From a virus, in the IMG/VR virus record IMGVR_UViG_3300033148_004824, positions 1 to 39,014 of that record: a stretch of DNA of 39,014 nt; one strand, 5' to 3'. Position numbers and translations under genes: made by a program. This document shows positions 5,952 through 14,381 of this stretch, in pieces. A model generated the notes under the pieces. That model was not told the origin of the DNA, ran no database searches, and worked only from the letters and a program-made list of their open reading frames with translations. How positions within the stretch are numbered: the stretch's first letter is position 1; every line of letters starts with the position of its first letter.

Positions 5952-7996
5952 ATCTATTCGGAAAACTTCTGGCGCCCTGGACGCGCAAGGGAGTGTCCTA
6001 TGCGGAAATGATTGGCGGGCAGCCGCTCAAGATCAGCGATACCGCCGTTGCCGGCCGCAATGCCTACGCCAAAAATGGCTTCCTGTCTACGTGTATTGAT
6101 GCCGTCGCTAAGGCCGTGGCTTCTGTGCCGCTCAGAGTTTACAAAGAAATCGAGGTCGACGGGAAGCCCCAACGCGAGGAAGTTATCGACAGCCCCCTTG
6201 TCGAATTTTTGGCCCGCCCATCGAGGCTGATGACCGGGGATATGTTTTGGCTATCGCACATGACCGAATTCGCGCTGATGGGTAATGCGCCGTGGATTAA
6301 GATCAGAAATGGTTCCAATATGATCGAGGCCAGCCTGCTTCGAGCGGATGAATTTCGGGTCATCCCCACGTCGGATGAATTGGGAATAGCGAGATATGAA
6401 CGGCTGGTAAACGGTGCATGGCTGCCGGTTGAGGTCGAGGACATATTGCACTTCCGCGGGGCTAACCCGTTGGATACAAAACAAGCCAAGTGGCTGGGCA
6501 TGTCGATTACTGAAAAATTAGTCAATCCCATCCTCACCACGTACTATGTGCAGGAATGGAATAGGCTATTTTTTAAACAAGGGGCTATACCGCCCGCGAT
6601 TCTTACAGCCGAAGGTATCGTGGATGAAGAAACCGCCAGGATGTATCAGGAGCGGTGGAATAAGGGCGGGGAAGGCCTGAATAAATGGCATAAGATTAGA
6701 GTCATAGGATCCGGCCTGAAACTCCAGAAGGTTGGTTCCGATCATAAGGAAATGGGGTTTGAGCAGCTCTTTCGCTTCGACCGTGAAGAAATCATGGCGG
6801 TATGCGGTACACCTCCTGCGGTTGCCGGGGTTATGGAGTATGCAAACTACGCAAATGCCGATGCCCAGTTCCGATTATTTTACGAGTTGACGATCCTGCC
6901 GTACCTGCATTACAACGAATCGGTCATCAACGAAATGTTGATCCCGGCGGAATTCCCGGACGAGGGAATATATGTGGAATACGATACGTCCGGCGTTCGC
7001 TACTTGCAAGAAGACGCACTCCAGCGGGCACAGCGCGATCAGATTTACATCAACACCGGCATTAAAACGGTCAACGAGATACGGGCAGAAATAAATCTAG
7101 AACCGGTCGAATGGGGCGACGAGCCGCCGAGTTCCCCTCCTGCGCTCGGTGGCTCGCTCGCCCTATCCAGTCCGATGTTTCCGAGCTTGCGCAAGGATGG
7201 GCCCACCGCTGAACGCCTGGCCGAACTTGAGATATGGCACAAGTTCAATGAGAAATTAACGCTCCGAGAATCGATATTTCAGAAGCTGGCCCGCGAGTTT
7301 TTCTTGAAGCAGGGCGAAGGGATTCGGCGATTTATAGAGGAGGAATATGGCAAATCACTTAAACAACTCCCCACGCCTGTTGATATTGAGAAGGTACTTG
7401 AGGTATTGCTGACCCTAATGCAACAACTCAAGTTACGCGAATTAACAGAGGCTACGATCGAGAAGATACTGGCCCAGGCCGGTGGTGAAGCGTTGAAGCA
7501 GGTGGGAATAATTGATATGTCATTCAGTGTGTCCAGTGAACTGGTACAGAAATGGATTGAGCAGAATGCCCTTGATCTAGTGACGACCGTACACCAGACG
7601 AGCAAGGGCAAGCTGCGGCAGATGTTTATCGATACTCACGAAAGCGGCGCCACCATCCAGGAAATATCAAAACAGATCGACAAATTGTTTGGCGATAAGG
7701 GCGGCTTTGCCGATTATCGCGCAAAGCGTATTGCCCGAACCGAGACGATTAAGGCGCACAACAAGGGCGCGGTAGAGGGATATCGCCAATCGGATGTTGT
7801 CGAGGGTAAGCGCTGGCTGACGGCTCCAGGTGCGGAGAATCCACGGCATGAGTTGTTGGTGGTCGACCCGGTTGCGCTTGATGCGCCGTTCAACATTGAG
7901 GGTTATTTGATGGATTTTCCCGGCGACCCCAACGGCCCAGCTGAACACGTAATCAACTGCCGGTGTACGGTGGTGCCGATTCTTAAGGAGGGATAA
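5948..7996 (+). CDS. Portal protein fused to a MuF/gp7-like head morphogenesis domain
   Basis: This 682-residue protein is a fusion. Residues 1 to about 400 form an HK97-family portal (N-terminal KNGFLSTCIDAVAKAVASVP, then LMGNAPWIKI and the AVAGVMEYANYANAD segment). After a Pro/Ser-rich linker and a helical region comes a C-terminal SPP1 gp7/Mu gpF domain (about 560-682), with RIARTETIKAHNKGAVEGY and the closing HVINCRCTVVP. The portal forms the dodecameric DNA gate; MuF-type proteins are minor capsid proteins, some ejected with the DNA. In most phages these are two genes. ATG 5948 overlaps the terL stop (ATGA); a GTG at 5936 is an alternative. Confidence 0.9.
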   Translation: MNLFGKLLAPWTRKGVSYAEMIGGQPLKISDTAVAGRNAYAKNGFLSTCIDAVAKAVASVPLRVYKEIEVDGKPQREEVIDSPLVEFLARPSRLMTGDMFWLSHMTEFALMGNAPWIKIRNGSNMIEASLLRADEFRVIPTSDELGIARYERLVNGAWLPVEVEDILHFRGANPLDTKQAKWLGMSITEKLVNPILTTYYVQEWNRLFFKQGAIPPAILTAEGIVDEETARMYQERWNKGGEGLNKWHKIRVIGSGLKLQKVGSDHKEMGFEQLFRFDREEIMAVCGTPPAVAGVMEYANYANADAQFRLFYELTILPYLHYNESVINEMLIPAEFPDEGIYVEYDTSGVRYLQEDALQRAQRDQIYINTGIKTVNEIRAEINLEPVEWGDEPPSSPPALGGSLALSSPMFPSLRKDGPTAERLAELEIWHKFNEKLTLRESIFQKLAREFFLKQGEGIRRFIEEEYGKSLKQLPTPVDIEKVLEVLLTLMQQLKLRELTEATIEKILAQAGGEALKQVGIIDMSFSVSSELVQKWIEQNALDLVTTVHQTSKGKLRQMFIDTHESGATIQEISKQIDKLFGDKGGFADYRAKRIARTETIKAHNKGAVEGYRQSDVVEGKRWLTAPGAENPRHELLVVDPVALDAPFNIEGYLMDFPGDPNGPAEHVINCRCTVVPILKEG

Positions 7997-7997
7997 A

Positions 7998-8426
7998 GTG
8001 AATCGCTTTGCGGAGCAGAACATTTACCAGGCGCCATTATGCCCCGGCTTGCGGAGAAAACGCATGACTAAAACCACCAAAGCAATCATCGGGATTCTCG
8101 CCGTTACCGCTGTGATCTATACCGTCATCGCGCAGGCACCGAACGGCGGGTTGCAAAAATACTATCGGGACGGGACGGAAACCGATGTTATTTGGGGCAA
8201 TCAGGTAATGCAAATACTTGGGCTGCGCAAGGAGCTCCATGCGCCCCTCGGCGAGGATCGGCACGTTGATACAATTATGTTTGAATTCGACATGGCCTAT
8301 GCGATCGCAATCGATGACATTACCGGTCTTATGAGTAGCGACTTAAACGATTTACCGCAATTAATGGGCACGGTCGTTAAGCCCCGTTCAGTAACATTGA
8401 CGTTACGAGGATATGACGTGCGATAG
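7998..8426 (+). CDS. Small membrane or exported protein in the head operon
   Basis: This 142-residue protein starts at GTG 7998 behind GGAGGGATAAA. An equally good start is ATG 8064 (GGAG 8 bases upstream), which would place a hydrophobic segment (MTKTTKAIIGILAVTAVIY) right at the N-terminus as a signal or anchor of a 120-residue protein. The rest is a soluble domain with no recognised family. Position between portal and capsid is unusual for a membrane protein. Possible roles are head assembly at the membrane or a host-envelope function. Confidence 0.6.
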   Translation: MNRFAEQNIYQAPLCPGLRRKRMTKTTKAIIGILAVTAVIYTVIAQAPNGGLQKYYRDGTETDVIWGNQVMQILGLRKELHAPLGEDRHVDTIMFEFDMAYAIAIDDITGLMSSDLNDLPQLMGTVVKPRSVTLTLRGYDVR

Positions 8427-8444
8427 TTAAACCGTAAACAAGTC

Positions 8445-8466
8445 AACCCGCCCGGCCAGGTGGGTT
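8445..8466 (+). other. Intergenic hairpin
   Basis: AACCCGCC and GGTGGGTT pair over eight bases with one G-T pair around a CGGCCA loop, 20 bases upstream of a strong terminator. There is no T-run. It could be part of a control element acting together with the terminator before the capsid gene. Confidence 0.45.
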
Positions 8467-8484
8467 AATGACGCCGGAAATCCT

Positions 8485-8540
8485 GCCCCTGTGGTGCTGA
8501 GTCTCAGGCAGGTGACTCAGCTATCACAGGGGCTTTTTTT
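8485..8540 (+). terminator. Strong intrinsic terminator before the capsid gene
   Basis: A long two-part stem is formed by GCCCCTGTGGTGCTGAGTC and the complementary GACTCAGCTATCACAGGGGC (interrupted only by a small bulge), closed by a short TCAGGCAGGT loop and followed by seven Ts. It lies inside the head operon, 24 bases before the capsid start. It must therefore be read through, antiterminated, or paired with a promoter that re-initiates capsid transcription. Confidence 0.9.
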
Positions 8541-8563
8541 CGGCACGATTGGCAGGTGAGGCG

Positions 8564-10651
8564 ATGAAAAAACAACCAGACATACCGAAACCAGAGGCGT
8601 TCAGGGTATGCACATCACCGCTTGAGGTAAAGGCGGACAACGGCAAACGGGTTATCGAGGGTTATGCTTCCACGTCCTCAAAGGATGATTACAACGAGAT
8701 AGTGTTGCCGACTGCGTTTGCCGAATACCTGCCGCAGTACTTGGAGTTTCCGCTGCTGCTTGTCAACCATGAATACCGCGACAAGCCCATCGGTAAGATT
8801 ACGCTGGCCGAGATCAGGGATGACGGCCTCTACGTCGAAGCGGAAATATCCAAGACAACTCAAGGGAGCGACGTTTGGACACTGATAAAAGACGGCGTTC
8901 TTAAAGCATTCTCGATTGGTTTTTACCGTATTGCCGAAGAGGTGGATCGTGTAAGCGGTATCACCACTATTACAAAACTCCGCCTCGTGGAAATCTCCAT
9001 CGTTAACATCCCGGCCAATCGGCAGGCGCTCATCCAATCCGCAGAAAAGCGTGGATTGAATCTATTCCGCGAAACTAAACCACCCACCACTAAAAGGAAA
9101 TACGATATGGATCCTACGGAAACCGAAAAACTAATTGACGACGCGATGAAAGCCGAATCGGTGAAAGTCGCGGCATCGGTTGCAGAATCGGTAGAAAAGG
9201 CATTCACGCCAAAGATCGAGGCGATCAAAACTGAATTGGGCAGCGATATAAAAGCCATTCAGGATGCGGCTGCCAATGCGCTGACCGATACCGACAAGAA
9301 GCAGATCGAAGCCAACGTCAAAGCCATGGCTGATGAGTTTGAGGAAAAACTTAAAGCCATGGAGCGAAAGTATGCTGCATCGCAGCGTGGTGAATACTTT
9401 GTCACACCGGAAGTCATCGAGGACGAGGCGAAGGATCATCCGCTCGGATTGGACTTCGCGCGCAAGCTGTATACCCCGTCGGAACAATGGGGCTGCCATA
9501 AAGCGCAGCATGAAGAATGGAGTGATGCGCTCAATCAGCTGGCCCTTGTCTATACCTGCATGAAAGGCGGCAAGCACTTCCGGGGTCTCAAGAACTTGAA
9601 ATCCTGGGCCAAATTCGAGAAGATTGACGCGGAATTTACAAAGGCGATTTCCGCCACTGTTTCCGGGTACGGCGATGAATGGGTGCCAACTCTCATGTCG
9701 GCCAACCTGATCAATCTAATCGAAGCCGAACTGGTTGTCGGTTCGCTGTTCCCGGTGGTGCCAATGCCGAGCAACCCCTGGGATGTTCCGATCCTCACCG
9801 GCCACCCCTCGATATACCTCTACGACGAAGCAACGGTTGATTATGCTGCCGCGATCCGGCGCAGTTCGATGGGAACCGGCAAGCGCACCATGACGGCCGT
9901 CGGCCTTGCCGGCGCCTCCATAATCTCCCGCGATGCGACCGAGGATTCGATCATCGCCTCAGTGCCATTGCTACAAGACCAGCTCATTAAAGGTTGGGTG
10001 CGGGCCTTGGACGATGCAATCATCAACGGGGATCATGATGATGCGACCCACCGCGATACTCAACATTCGATGGCGTCCTACGATCATCGCCGTGCGTTTA
10101 ACGGCCTCCGGTATCTCGCAAATGCGGACGGCAAGGAATATGATTGCCAGACTGTTTCCGAGCCGAACACCGCGAAATGGGAAGCCTACGATATCATGGA
10201 GATGTTGAAATTACATGGTAACGTGGCCGCGAATCTTGGCGGATGGAGCACGAATATTGTCTTGCTCATGTCCTTGAACAGTTACCTCACGGCGATGACC
10301 TGGACCCCGGTGATGACTGCCGGGCAAGCCGGGCAGCGCGCAACAATACAGGTCGGCCCCGATGGTATCTCGACGATCTACGGCGTACCGGTCTTAACCT
10401 CCGAATTCATCCGGGATGACTATAGCGCCACGGGTCTGTACGATAACACAGGGCAAGCAACCTCGTTATGCCTATCGGTGTACAAGCCCGCATTCTGGCG
10501 TGGCACTCGCCGGGCGTTCGAACTCGAATCGGAAAAAATCATCGACACCCAACAGACAAAGGTTGTGGGTACTACCCGCCAGGCATTCCGTGAAATGCGG
10601 GCGAACACAGCCGAGTATGTCTGCGTGGCCGGTATCAACATACCGACATAA
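8564..10651 (+). CDS. HK97-type prohead protease / scaffold / major capsid fusion
   Basis: This 695-residue polyprotein has three parts. A U35-type prohead protease spans about residues 1-165, with His69 in LLLVNHEY, Ser117 in LKAFSIGF and Glu143 in RLVEISIVNIP. An acidic, helical delta/scaffold region covers about 180-285 (repeated KAxxxSVxxAxE and coiled-coil segments ending LKAMERKYAA). The HK97-fold capsid protein runs from about 310 to the end, with GDEWVPTLMSANL, VPILTGHPS and the GVPVLTSEF terminal part. The protease normally cleaves the scaffold and frees the mature capsid. ATG 8564 follows AGGTGAGG; TTG 8549 is less likely. Usually these are two or three genes. Confidence 0.92.
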   Translation: MKKQPDIPKPEAFRVCTSPLEVKADNGKRVIEGYASTSSKDDYNEIVLPTAFAEYLPQYLEFPLLLVNHEYRDKPIGKITLAEIRDDGLYVEAEISKTTQGSDVWTLIKDGVLKAFSIGFYRIAEEVDRVSGITTITKLRLVEISIVNIPANRQALIQSAEKRGLNLFRETKPPTTKRKYDMDPTETEKLIDDAMKAESVKVAASVAESVEKAFTPKIEAIKTELGSDIKAIQDAAANALTDTDKKQIEANVKAMADEFEEKLKAMERKYAASQRGEYFVTPEVIEDEAKDHPLGLDFARKLYTPSEQWGCHKAQHEEWSDALNQLALVYTCMKGGKHFRGLKNLKSWAKFEKIDAEFTKAISATVSGYGDEWVPTLMSANLINLIEAELVVGSLFPVVPMPSNPWDVPILTGHPSIYLYDEATVDYAAAIRRSSMGTGKRTMTAVGLAGASIISRDATEDSIIASVPLLQDQLIKGWVRALDDAIINGDHDDATHRDTQHSMASYDHRRAFNGLRYLANADGKEYDCQTVSEPNTAKWEAYDIMEMLKLHGNVAANLGGWSTNIVLLMSLNSYLTAMTWTPVMTAGQAGQRATIQVGPDGISTIYGVPVLTSEFIRDDYSATGLYDNTGQATSLCLSVYKPAFWRGTRRAFELESEKIIDTQQTKVVGTTRQAFREMRANTAEYVCVAGINIPT

Positions 10652-10674
10652 ACCAGAACACGAAAGGAAGCAAC

Positions 10675-11217
10675 ATGAAACGAATTATTATTTTTCTCGG
10701 AGTTGCGGCCCTGATTATCGGGCTGGCTCCCACTTCGGCGGTTGGCGGGTACCGTGACGAAAACCCGCAGTTATACACCTACGATTCGCTGGGATTGATG
10801 GTTGTCCGTGATGCCGCCGCCGGCGCGCTAACCGTCACTGACACCATGACCACGTGGACGGCGACCAAAAACAACAGGATCGCCGGAAAACCGCTGATGT
10901 GCAATAAGCACGGCTGGGACGGCGGAACATATACCACTTTGGGTATCCAGGTGTCCGATGCGGCAGGGTCCGGCTATATCTGGTGTCCCGACGAAGATTC
11001 CAACTACGCATATGTAGTTTGCGATCAATCCGTGGACGGATCAGTTTGGTTCCCGGTTGATTCATTGGCGTGGGTTACGGGCGACACCGTGGCTAATTGC
11101 CGCATTAAAGCTGTCACATTAATGCCTGCGCCATACTTCCGATTGCGGACGCAAGGCAAAACAGAATCGGGCGCCGTCCGCACCGGCTCTCTGATGGTTT
11201 GGATTTATTTGAAATAA
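10675..11217 (+). CDS. Exported protein downstream of the capsid gene
   Basis: This 180-residue protein has a textbook Sec signal peptide (MKRIIIFLGVAALIIG, likely cleavage after LAPTSA) and a beta-rich body with two or three cysteines that could form disulfides. It sits where many phages encode a capsid decoration protein. The start is ATG 10675 after AAAGGAAG. A signal peptide on a virion protein would be odd, since assembly is cytoplasmic. It may instead be exported, or the hydrophobic end may serve another purpose. No family recognised. Confidence 0.65.
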   Translation: MKRIIIFLGVAALIIGLAPTSAVGGYRDENPQLYTYDSLGLMVVRDAAAGALTVTDTMTTWTATKNNRIAGKPLMCNKHGWDGGTYTTLGIQVSDAAGSGYIWCPDEDSNYAYVVCDQSVDGSVWFPVDSLAWVTGDTVANCRIKAVTLMPAPYFRLRTQGKTESGAVRTGSLMVWIYLK

Positions 11218-11236
11218 AAACGAAAGTGAGGACACT

Positions 11237-11503
11237 ATGGCTCTAGCACCAATACAAAACTATCAGCCGCGCATGGGGCTGGCATCGGGCGCGGCTGCCG
11301 ACACCGCAACGGCTGTAACGTGTTGTACCGGCGAAACGATCGACACAGACGATACGCTCATCAGCGTGCTGCACAATACATCGGGAACGATTGTTGATGT
11401 AACCTCCGAAGCATCAATCTCGGCGGATGGGTATATCAAGCTAAGCACAACCGATACATCAAACGATCAGTTGATTGTCTGGTTTCACGACGCGACCATT
11501 TAA
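11237..11503 (+). CDS. Small beta-rich structural protein (decoration or head-associated)
   Basis: This 88-residue acidic, Thr/Ala/Ser-rich protein consists mainly of predicted beta strands (IKLSTTDTSNDQLIVWFHD at the C-terminus). Such short proteins located just after the capsid are often capsid decoration or stabilising proteins. That role is inferred from size and place only. The binding site is GTGAGGAC. Confidence 0.55.
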   Translation: MALAPIQNYQPRMGLASGAAADTATAVTCCTGETIDTDDTLISVLHNTSGTIVDVTSEASISADGYIKLSTTDTSNDQLIVWFHDATI

Positions 11504-11515
11504 CCGGGGGCATCA

Positions 11516-11767
11516 ATGATGAAATTAGTGTTCACGCCCTCTGGTCCCGGACACCATTTCCGCGCTCTCATTGGATCGGGGTATGTCGATTGCGACAGCC
11601 CCGGTCCCGTTGAAGTGACGGAAGAGCAGGGAGCGTACCTACTGGCGCACTATTCCGGCAACTTCGCAAAACAGGCAGCCGAAAAAGCGGCGGCAAAGCC
11701 GGAGAGCAATAAGGCGATGAGGCCCCCTACCAGCAATAAGGGCAAGCGGAAAGGTGGTGATGGCTAA
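11516..11767 (+). CDS. Small head/neck-region protein
   Basis: This 83-residue protein has a short folded N-terminal part (KLVFTPSGPGHHFRAL, then VEVTEEQGAYLLAHY) and a disordered, Lys/Ala-rich tail ending KGKRKGGDG. Similar small proteins with a TEEQxxYL motif occur between capsid and adaptor genes in many siphophages. Function not established. The start has two adjacent ATGs (11516 and 11519) after GGGGGC. Confidence 0.55.
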   Translation: MMKLVFTPSGPGHHFRALIGSGYVDCDSPGPVEVTEEQGAYLLAHYSGNFAKQAAEKAAAKPESNKAMRPPTSNKGKRKGGDG

Positions 11768-12141
11768 TGGGCGCGGTTGAATGGATCGGCGAGTCGGCTG
11801 AAAACGCGACTGAATGGACCGACGTTAACGACGCAGGGCAGACGGTAGAACGCGACGTATCAATCTACTCGAAACTGATTATCACCTTCCTGTGTGTGGC
11901 GCCGCCGGCAACGGGGAACCTGGCGGTACGGATAATGCAATCGTCGGATTTTAACCTCCGATCGGATGCCCATTGGACCCCCGTAATCTATTTTGATTCA
12001 GTCGATGCCAATACGCCGGCAGATGATTTGGTTGTTACCAAAACAATCACCAGCTTCCACGGTTATATCAAGGTGCAGTCCAAGTGTTCCGCCGCCGACC
12101 AAACAGTGGTCTTTAACGTCGACATCGAGGGCAAGGCATAA
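11767..12141 (+). CDS. Hypothetical structural protein between capsid and adaptor
   Basis: This 124-residue beta-rich protein begins MGAVEWIGESAENATEWTDV and has alternating strands throughout (LIITFLCVAPPATGNLAVRI, VVFNVDIEGKA). It overlaps both neighbours by single-base stop/start joints, so it belongs to the virion operon. A head-surface or tail-associated jelly-roll protein would fit; no family recognised. Confidence 0.55.
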   Translation: MGAVEWIGESAENATEWTDVNDAGQTVERDVSIYSKLIITFLCVAPPATGNLAVRIMQSSDFNLRSDAHWTPVIYFDSVDANTPADDLVVTKTITSFHGYIKVQSKCSAADQTVVFNVDIEGKA

Positions 12142-12719
12142 TGTCAATCCCGCGCTCGTTGTTCAAACTGGACGATGTTCGCGACGATCTGGAATTGCGG
12201 ACCGAAAATCAGAATGCCATCGCTCAGACAATTATCTATGCGGTGACGGCGCAGGTCGAAGCCTACTGTAACACAACATTCGATGAGTATAGCGGTGTCC
12301 TGACTTATTCGGGTGAATTGCATGACGGCGACGGTACGGCAACCCTGTTCCTGGATCACGGTCCGCTGGTTGCGGTTAGTGAGTTAATCATCACCTCCGG
12401 TGGGGTCGATGACACCATCCCGCCAACCGACTATGTGGCCGAATTATTTAAGGCCAAGATCACGTTGACGGAGGGTGATAAATTCCTGTCCGGTGTTCAG
12501 AATGTGTCGGTGACGTACACGGCCGGCCATGCGCTTGTGCCGGAGATCGTGAAATTCGCCGGGATGCGGTTGGTGCAGCTCTATCTCCGCAAATGGTCGG
12601 ATAATCGCTCCGGGGTACAGTCAATCTCCGATGGCGTGCGCACTATCACCTACACCGATCAGATACCAAGGGACATAAAAGAAATGCTCAACCAATATCG
12701 GAGAATCGCGGTGGGCTGA
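12141..12719 (+). CDS. Head-tail connector (adaptor) protein, gp6/gp15-like
   Basis: This 192-residue protein has an N-terminal helical pair (MSIPRSLFKLDDVRDDLEL, QTIIYAVTAQVEAYCNTTF), a beta hairpin middle and a C-terminal helix (VKFAGMRLVQLYLRKW, then IKEMLNQYRRIAV). The order matches the HK97 gp6 / SPP1 gp15 adaptor family that forms the ring under the portal. Position directly before the gp10-like gene supports this. Start ATG 12141 overlaps the previous stop. Confidence 0.75.
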   Translation: MSIPRSLFKLDDVRDDLELRTENQNAIAQTIIYAVTAQVEAYCNTTFDEYSGVLTYSGELHDGDGTATLFLDHGPLVAVSELIITSGGVDDTIPPTDYVAELFKAKITLTEGDKFLSGVQNVSVTYTAGHALVPEIVKFAGMRLVQLYLRKWSDNRSGVQSISDGVRTITYTDQIPRDIKEMLNQYRRIAVG

Positions 12720-13177
12720 TGTTCCAAATGAATTTCTCGATTGAGGGGAATAAGAAGGGATCGATCAAGCTCGAAAAATACGAAAAGCGAATGATCCCGA
12801 ATCTCTTGAGGGGAATCGACAAAGCGACGCTGAGGCTTGAGGCGCATATCAAAGAGAGGAAGCTGTCAGGGCAGGTGCTGAATGTACGCACTAACCGCCT
12901 GCGCTCATCGATCACGGTTGTCAAGGCGAAGCAAGGCGCGGGCGGCAGCATCTGGGGTGCGGTCGGCACAAATGTCAAGTATGCCAGGATACACGAATAC
13001 GGCGGAGAGATTAAAGCCAAGAACGCGCCCTACCTCAAGTTTCCGATTGGCGGGCGATGGGCCAGTGTGAAGTCTGTCACTATCCCGGCCCGGCCATACA
13101 TGGAGCCGACATTGAGAGAGAAGCAAGCCGATATCGAGCGGGATATTATTAAATCTATAACCAAGCCGCTGAATTGA
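12719..13177 (+). CDS. HK97 gp10-like neck / tail completion protein
   Basis: This 152-residue protein has the pattern of HK97-gp10 and Mu virion-morphogenesis proteins: an N-terminal helix (LLRGIDKATLRLEAHIKER), a TNRLRSSITV strand, VKYARIHEYGG, then PARPYMEPTLREKQADIE near the C-terminus. The IHEYGG and PARPYM motifs are characteristic. It joins the head to the tail in the neck. ATG 12719 overlaps the preceding stop by one base. Confidence 0.82.
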   Translation: MFQMNFSIEGNKKGSIKLEKYEKRMIPNLLRGIDKATLRLEAHIKERKLSGQVLNVRTNRLRSSITVVKAKQGAGGSIWGAVGTNVKYARIHEYGGEIKAKNAPYLKFPIGGRWASVKSVTIPARPYMEPTLREKQADIERDIIKSITKPLN

Positions 13178-13178
13178 T

Positions 13179-13595
13179 ATGAGCGTTCGTAACGACATAC
13201 TAGACAATCTCAAGGCGGCACTGGAGGCTGTGGCTGGAAGCCCCTATATCGCGCGGGGTGAAATCCCCGATCCGGCGAACCGCACACAATACCCCGCGCT
13301 GTACATTCAGGATGACGGGGGAGACCAGATTGATCGATATTGCGATGACGCCAAAGTCCAGAAGATGATGCTGATTGCGATAATCGGCTTTTACCGCGGC
13401 AACCCCGATAACCTGTCGAATGATTTCAACGAGTTTCTTGAAGATGTTGAGGACGCGATCATCGACGCTTCGCTCGGTTCGTACTGCCGGGATTGCCGGG
13501 TCATATCAGTCAACCCGATTGTGACGGACGACGTAGATTGCACTGTCCATTTCCGGATAAATGTGCAGATCAAATATTGGAGGACGTTGGGATGA
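13179..13595 (+). CDS. Tail completion / neck protein candidate
   Basis: This 138-residue protein has an N-terminal helix (VRNDILDNLKAALEAV), a central beta sheet (RTQYPALYIQDD) and a closing strand pair (CTVHFRINVQIKYW). This alpha/beta layout and gene position match tail terminator or neck proteins of the lambda gpU/gpZ type. It has no strongly diagnostic motif. A second protein of similar architecture lies at 13686; which of the two caps the tail is not clear. Confidence 0.6.
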   Translation: MSVRNDILDNLKAALEAVAGSPYIARGEIPDPANRTQYPALYIQDDGGDQIDRYCDDAKVQKMMLIAIIGFYRGNPDNLSNDFNEFLEDVEDAIIDASLGSYCRDCRVISVNPIVTDDVDCTVHFRINVQIKYWRTLG

Positions 13596-13702
13596 ATGTG
13601 GCAAATCCGTGGTTGATATTAACCGCCGGGATCGTTCTTGGGGCGGGCTTAACGGTAGCTATGACAATCCTTATCATATGGTTGCATGAACGCTATGGCT
13701 GA
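13592..13702 (+). CDS. 36-residue single-pass membrane protein
   Basis: It starts at ATG 13592, overlapping the previous stop (ATGA), and ends 17 bases inside the next gene. The peptide is almost entirely one hydrophobic helix (NPWLILTAGIVLGAGLTVAM, then TILIIWLHERYG). A coupled start and an open frame across the gap argue that it is real. It might be a small holin-like or envelope protein embedded in the tail operon; no family recognised. Confidence 0.55.
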   Translation: MNVANPWLILTAGIVLGAGLTVAMTILIIWLHERYG

Positions 13703-14171
13703 AATCCTGTACGCGGCAGACAGCACAGTATACGAGGCGGTACGCGACACGCTCGTTACCGGCCTCGAAGCGATTGACTGGACGGGCGTATCGCCGTCAA
13801 TCGCGAACGTCTATGATGGGCACAGCAAGGCGGATATGGCGTTTAACGCCATATCGGTTGAACTGGATGCGGCGGACCAGGACCATGTCGGGGGCAAATC
13901 CTCGCCGTCCGGCCCCATCATCAACCACCATATCGAGGTGGAGTTGCGCATCCATACCGCCGTTGAGGGGCGGTATAACGACTCGGAGAAATTCTGGCGG
14001 CTGGGAAATTCCATTAGCAACTGGCTGGGCCGGCATAATAAGCTAGCTAATCAATTACATATAACTAAACCGGCGCAACTCCAGGACAATCTTACATTTG
14101 AGGAATCGGATACGGTCGGCGGCAATATTGTATTTACGGTATTGTACACCACAGCACATGAGGCGGCATAA
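13686..14171 (+). CDS. Tail terminator-like protein
   Basis: This 161-residue protein has an N-terminal helix (STVYEAVRDTLVTGLEAI), a central beta sheet (INHHIEVELRIHTAVEG) and a C-terminal strand (NIVFTVLYTTAHEA), the layout of gpU-type tail terminators that stop tube polymerisation and dock the head. ATG 13686 or 13695 may be used. Placed immediately before the tube protein, as expected. No single conserved motif decides it. Confidence 0.6.
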   Translation: MNAMAEILYAADSTVYEAVRDTLVTGLEAIDWTGVSPSIANVYDGHSKADMAFNAISVELDAADQDHVGGKSSPSGPIINHHIEVELRIHTAVEGRYNDSEKFWRLGNSISNWLGRHNKLANQLHITKPAQLQDNLTFEESDTVGGNIVFTVLYTTAHEAA

Positions 14172-14380
14172 TGAGAATTAAAGCGATAGGCAAACTACAG
14201 GTCAGGCGGGCGGATGTGCGCGCTCACTTGAATGTCGAATGGGGCGAACTCGATCCGTTGCGGTATGGATACATCCTCGACATCGACAATGAATCTGCGC
14301 TCTGGCTAATCAAGAACGGCCATTGTGTGCACGTTGACGGTTTTGGGCGGCCGCTCAGCAAGAATAAAAAGGAAGGGTGA
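14171..14380 (+). CDS. Hypothetical small tail-region protein
   Basis: This 69-residue basic protein starts at an ATG overlapping the previous stop (TAATG). A short beta-rich fold (LQVRRADVRAHLNVEWGELD; ALWLIKNGHCVHVDGFG) is followed by a Lys-rich end. It is the last gene before the tail tube gene. Small proteins with an ALWLIKxG motif occur between head and tail genes in other phages, but no function is known. Confidence 0.55.
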   Translation: MRIKAIGKLQVRRADVRAHLNVEWGELDPLRYGYILDIDNESALWLIKNGHCVHVDGFGRPLSKNKKEG

Positions 14381-14381
14381 A

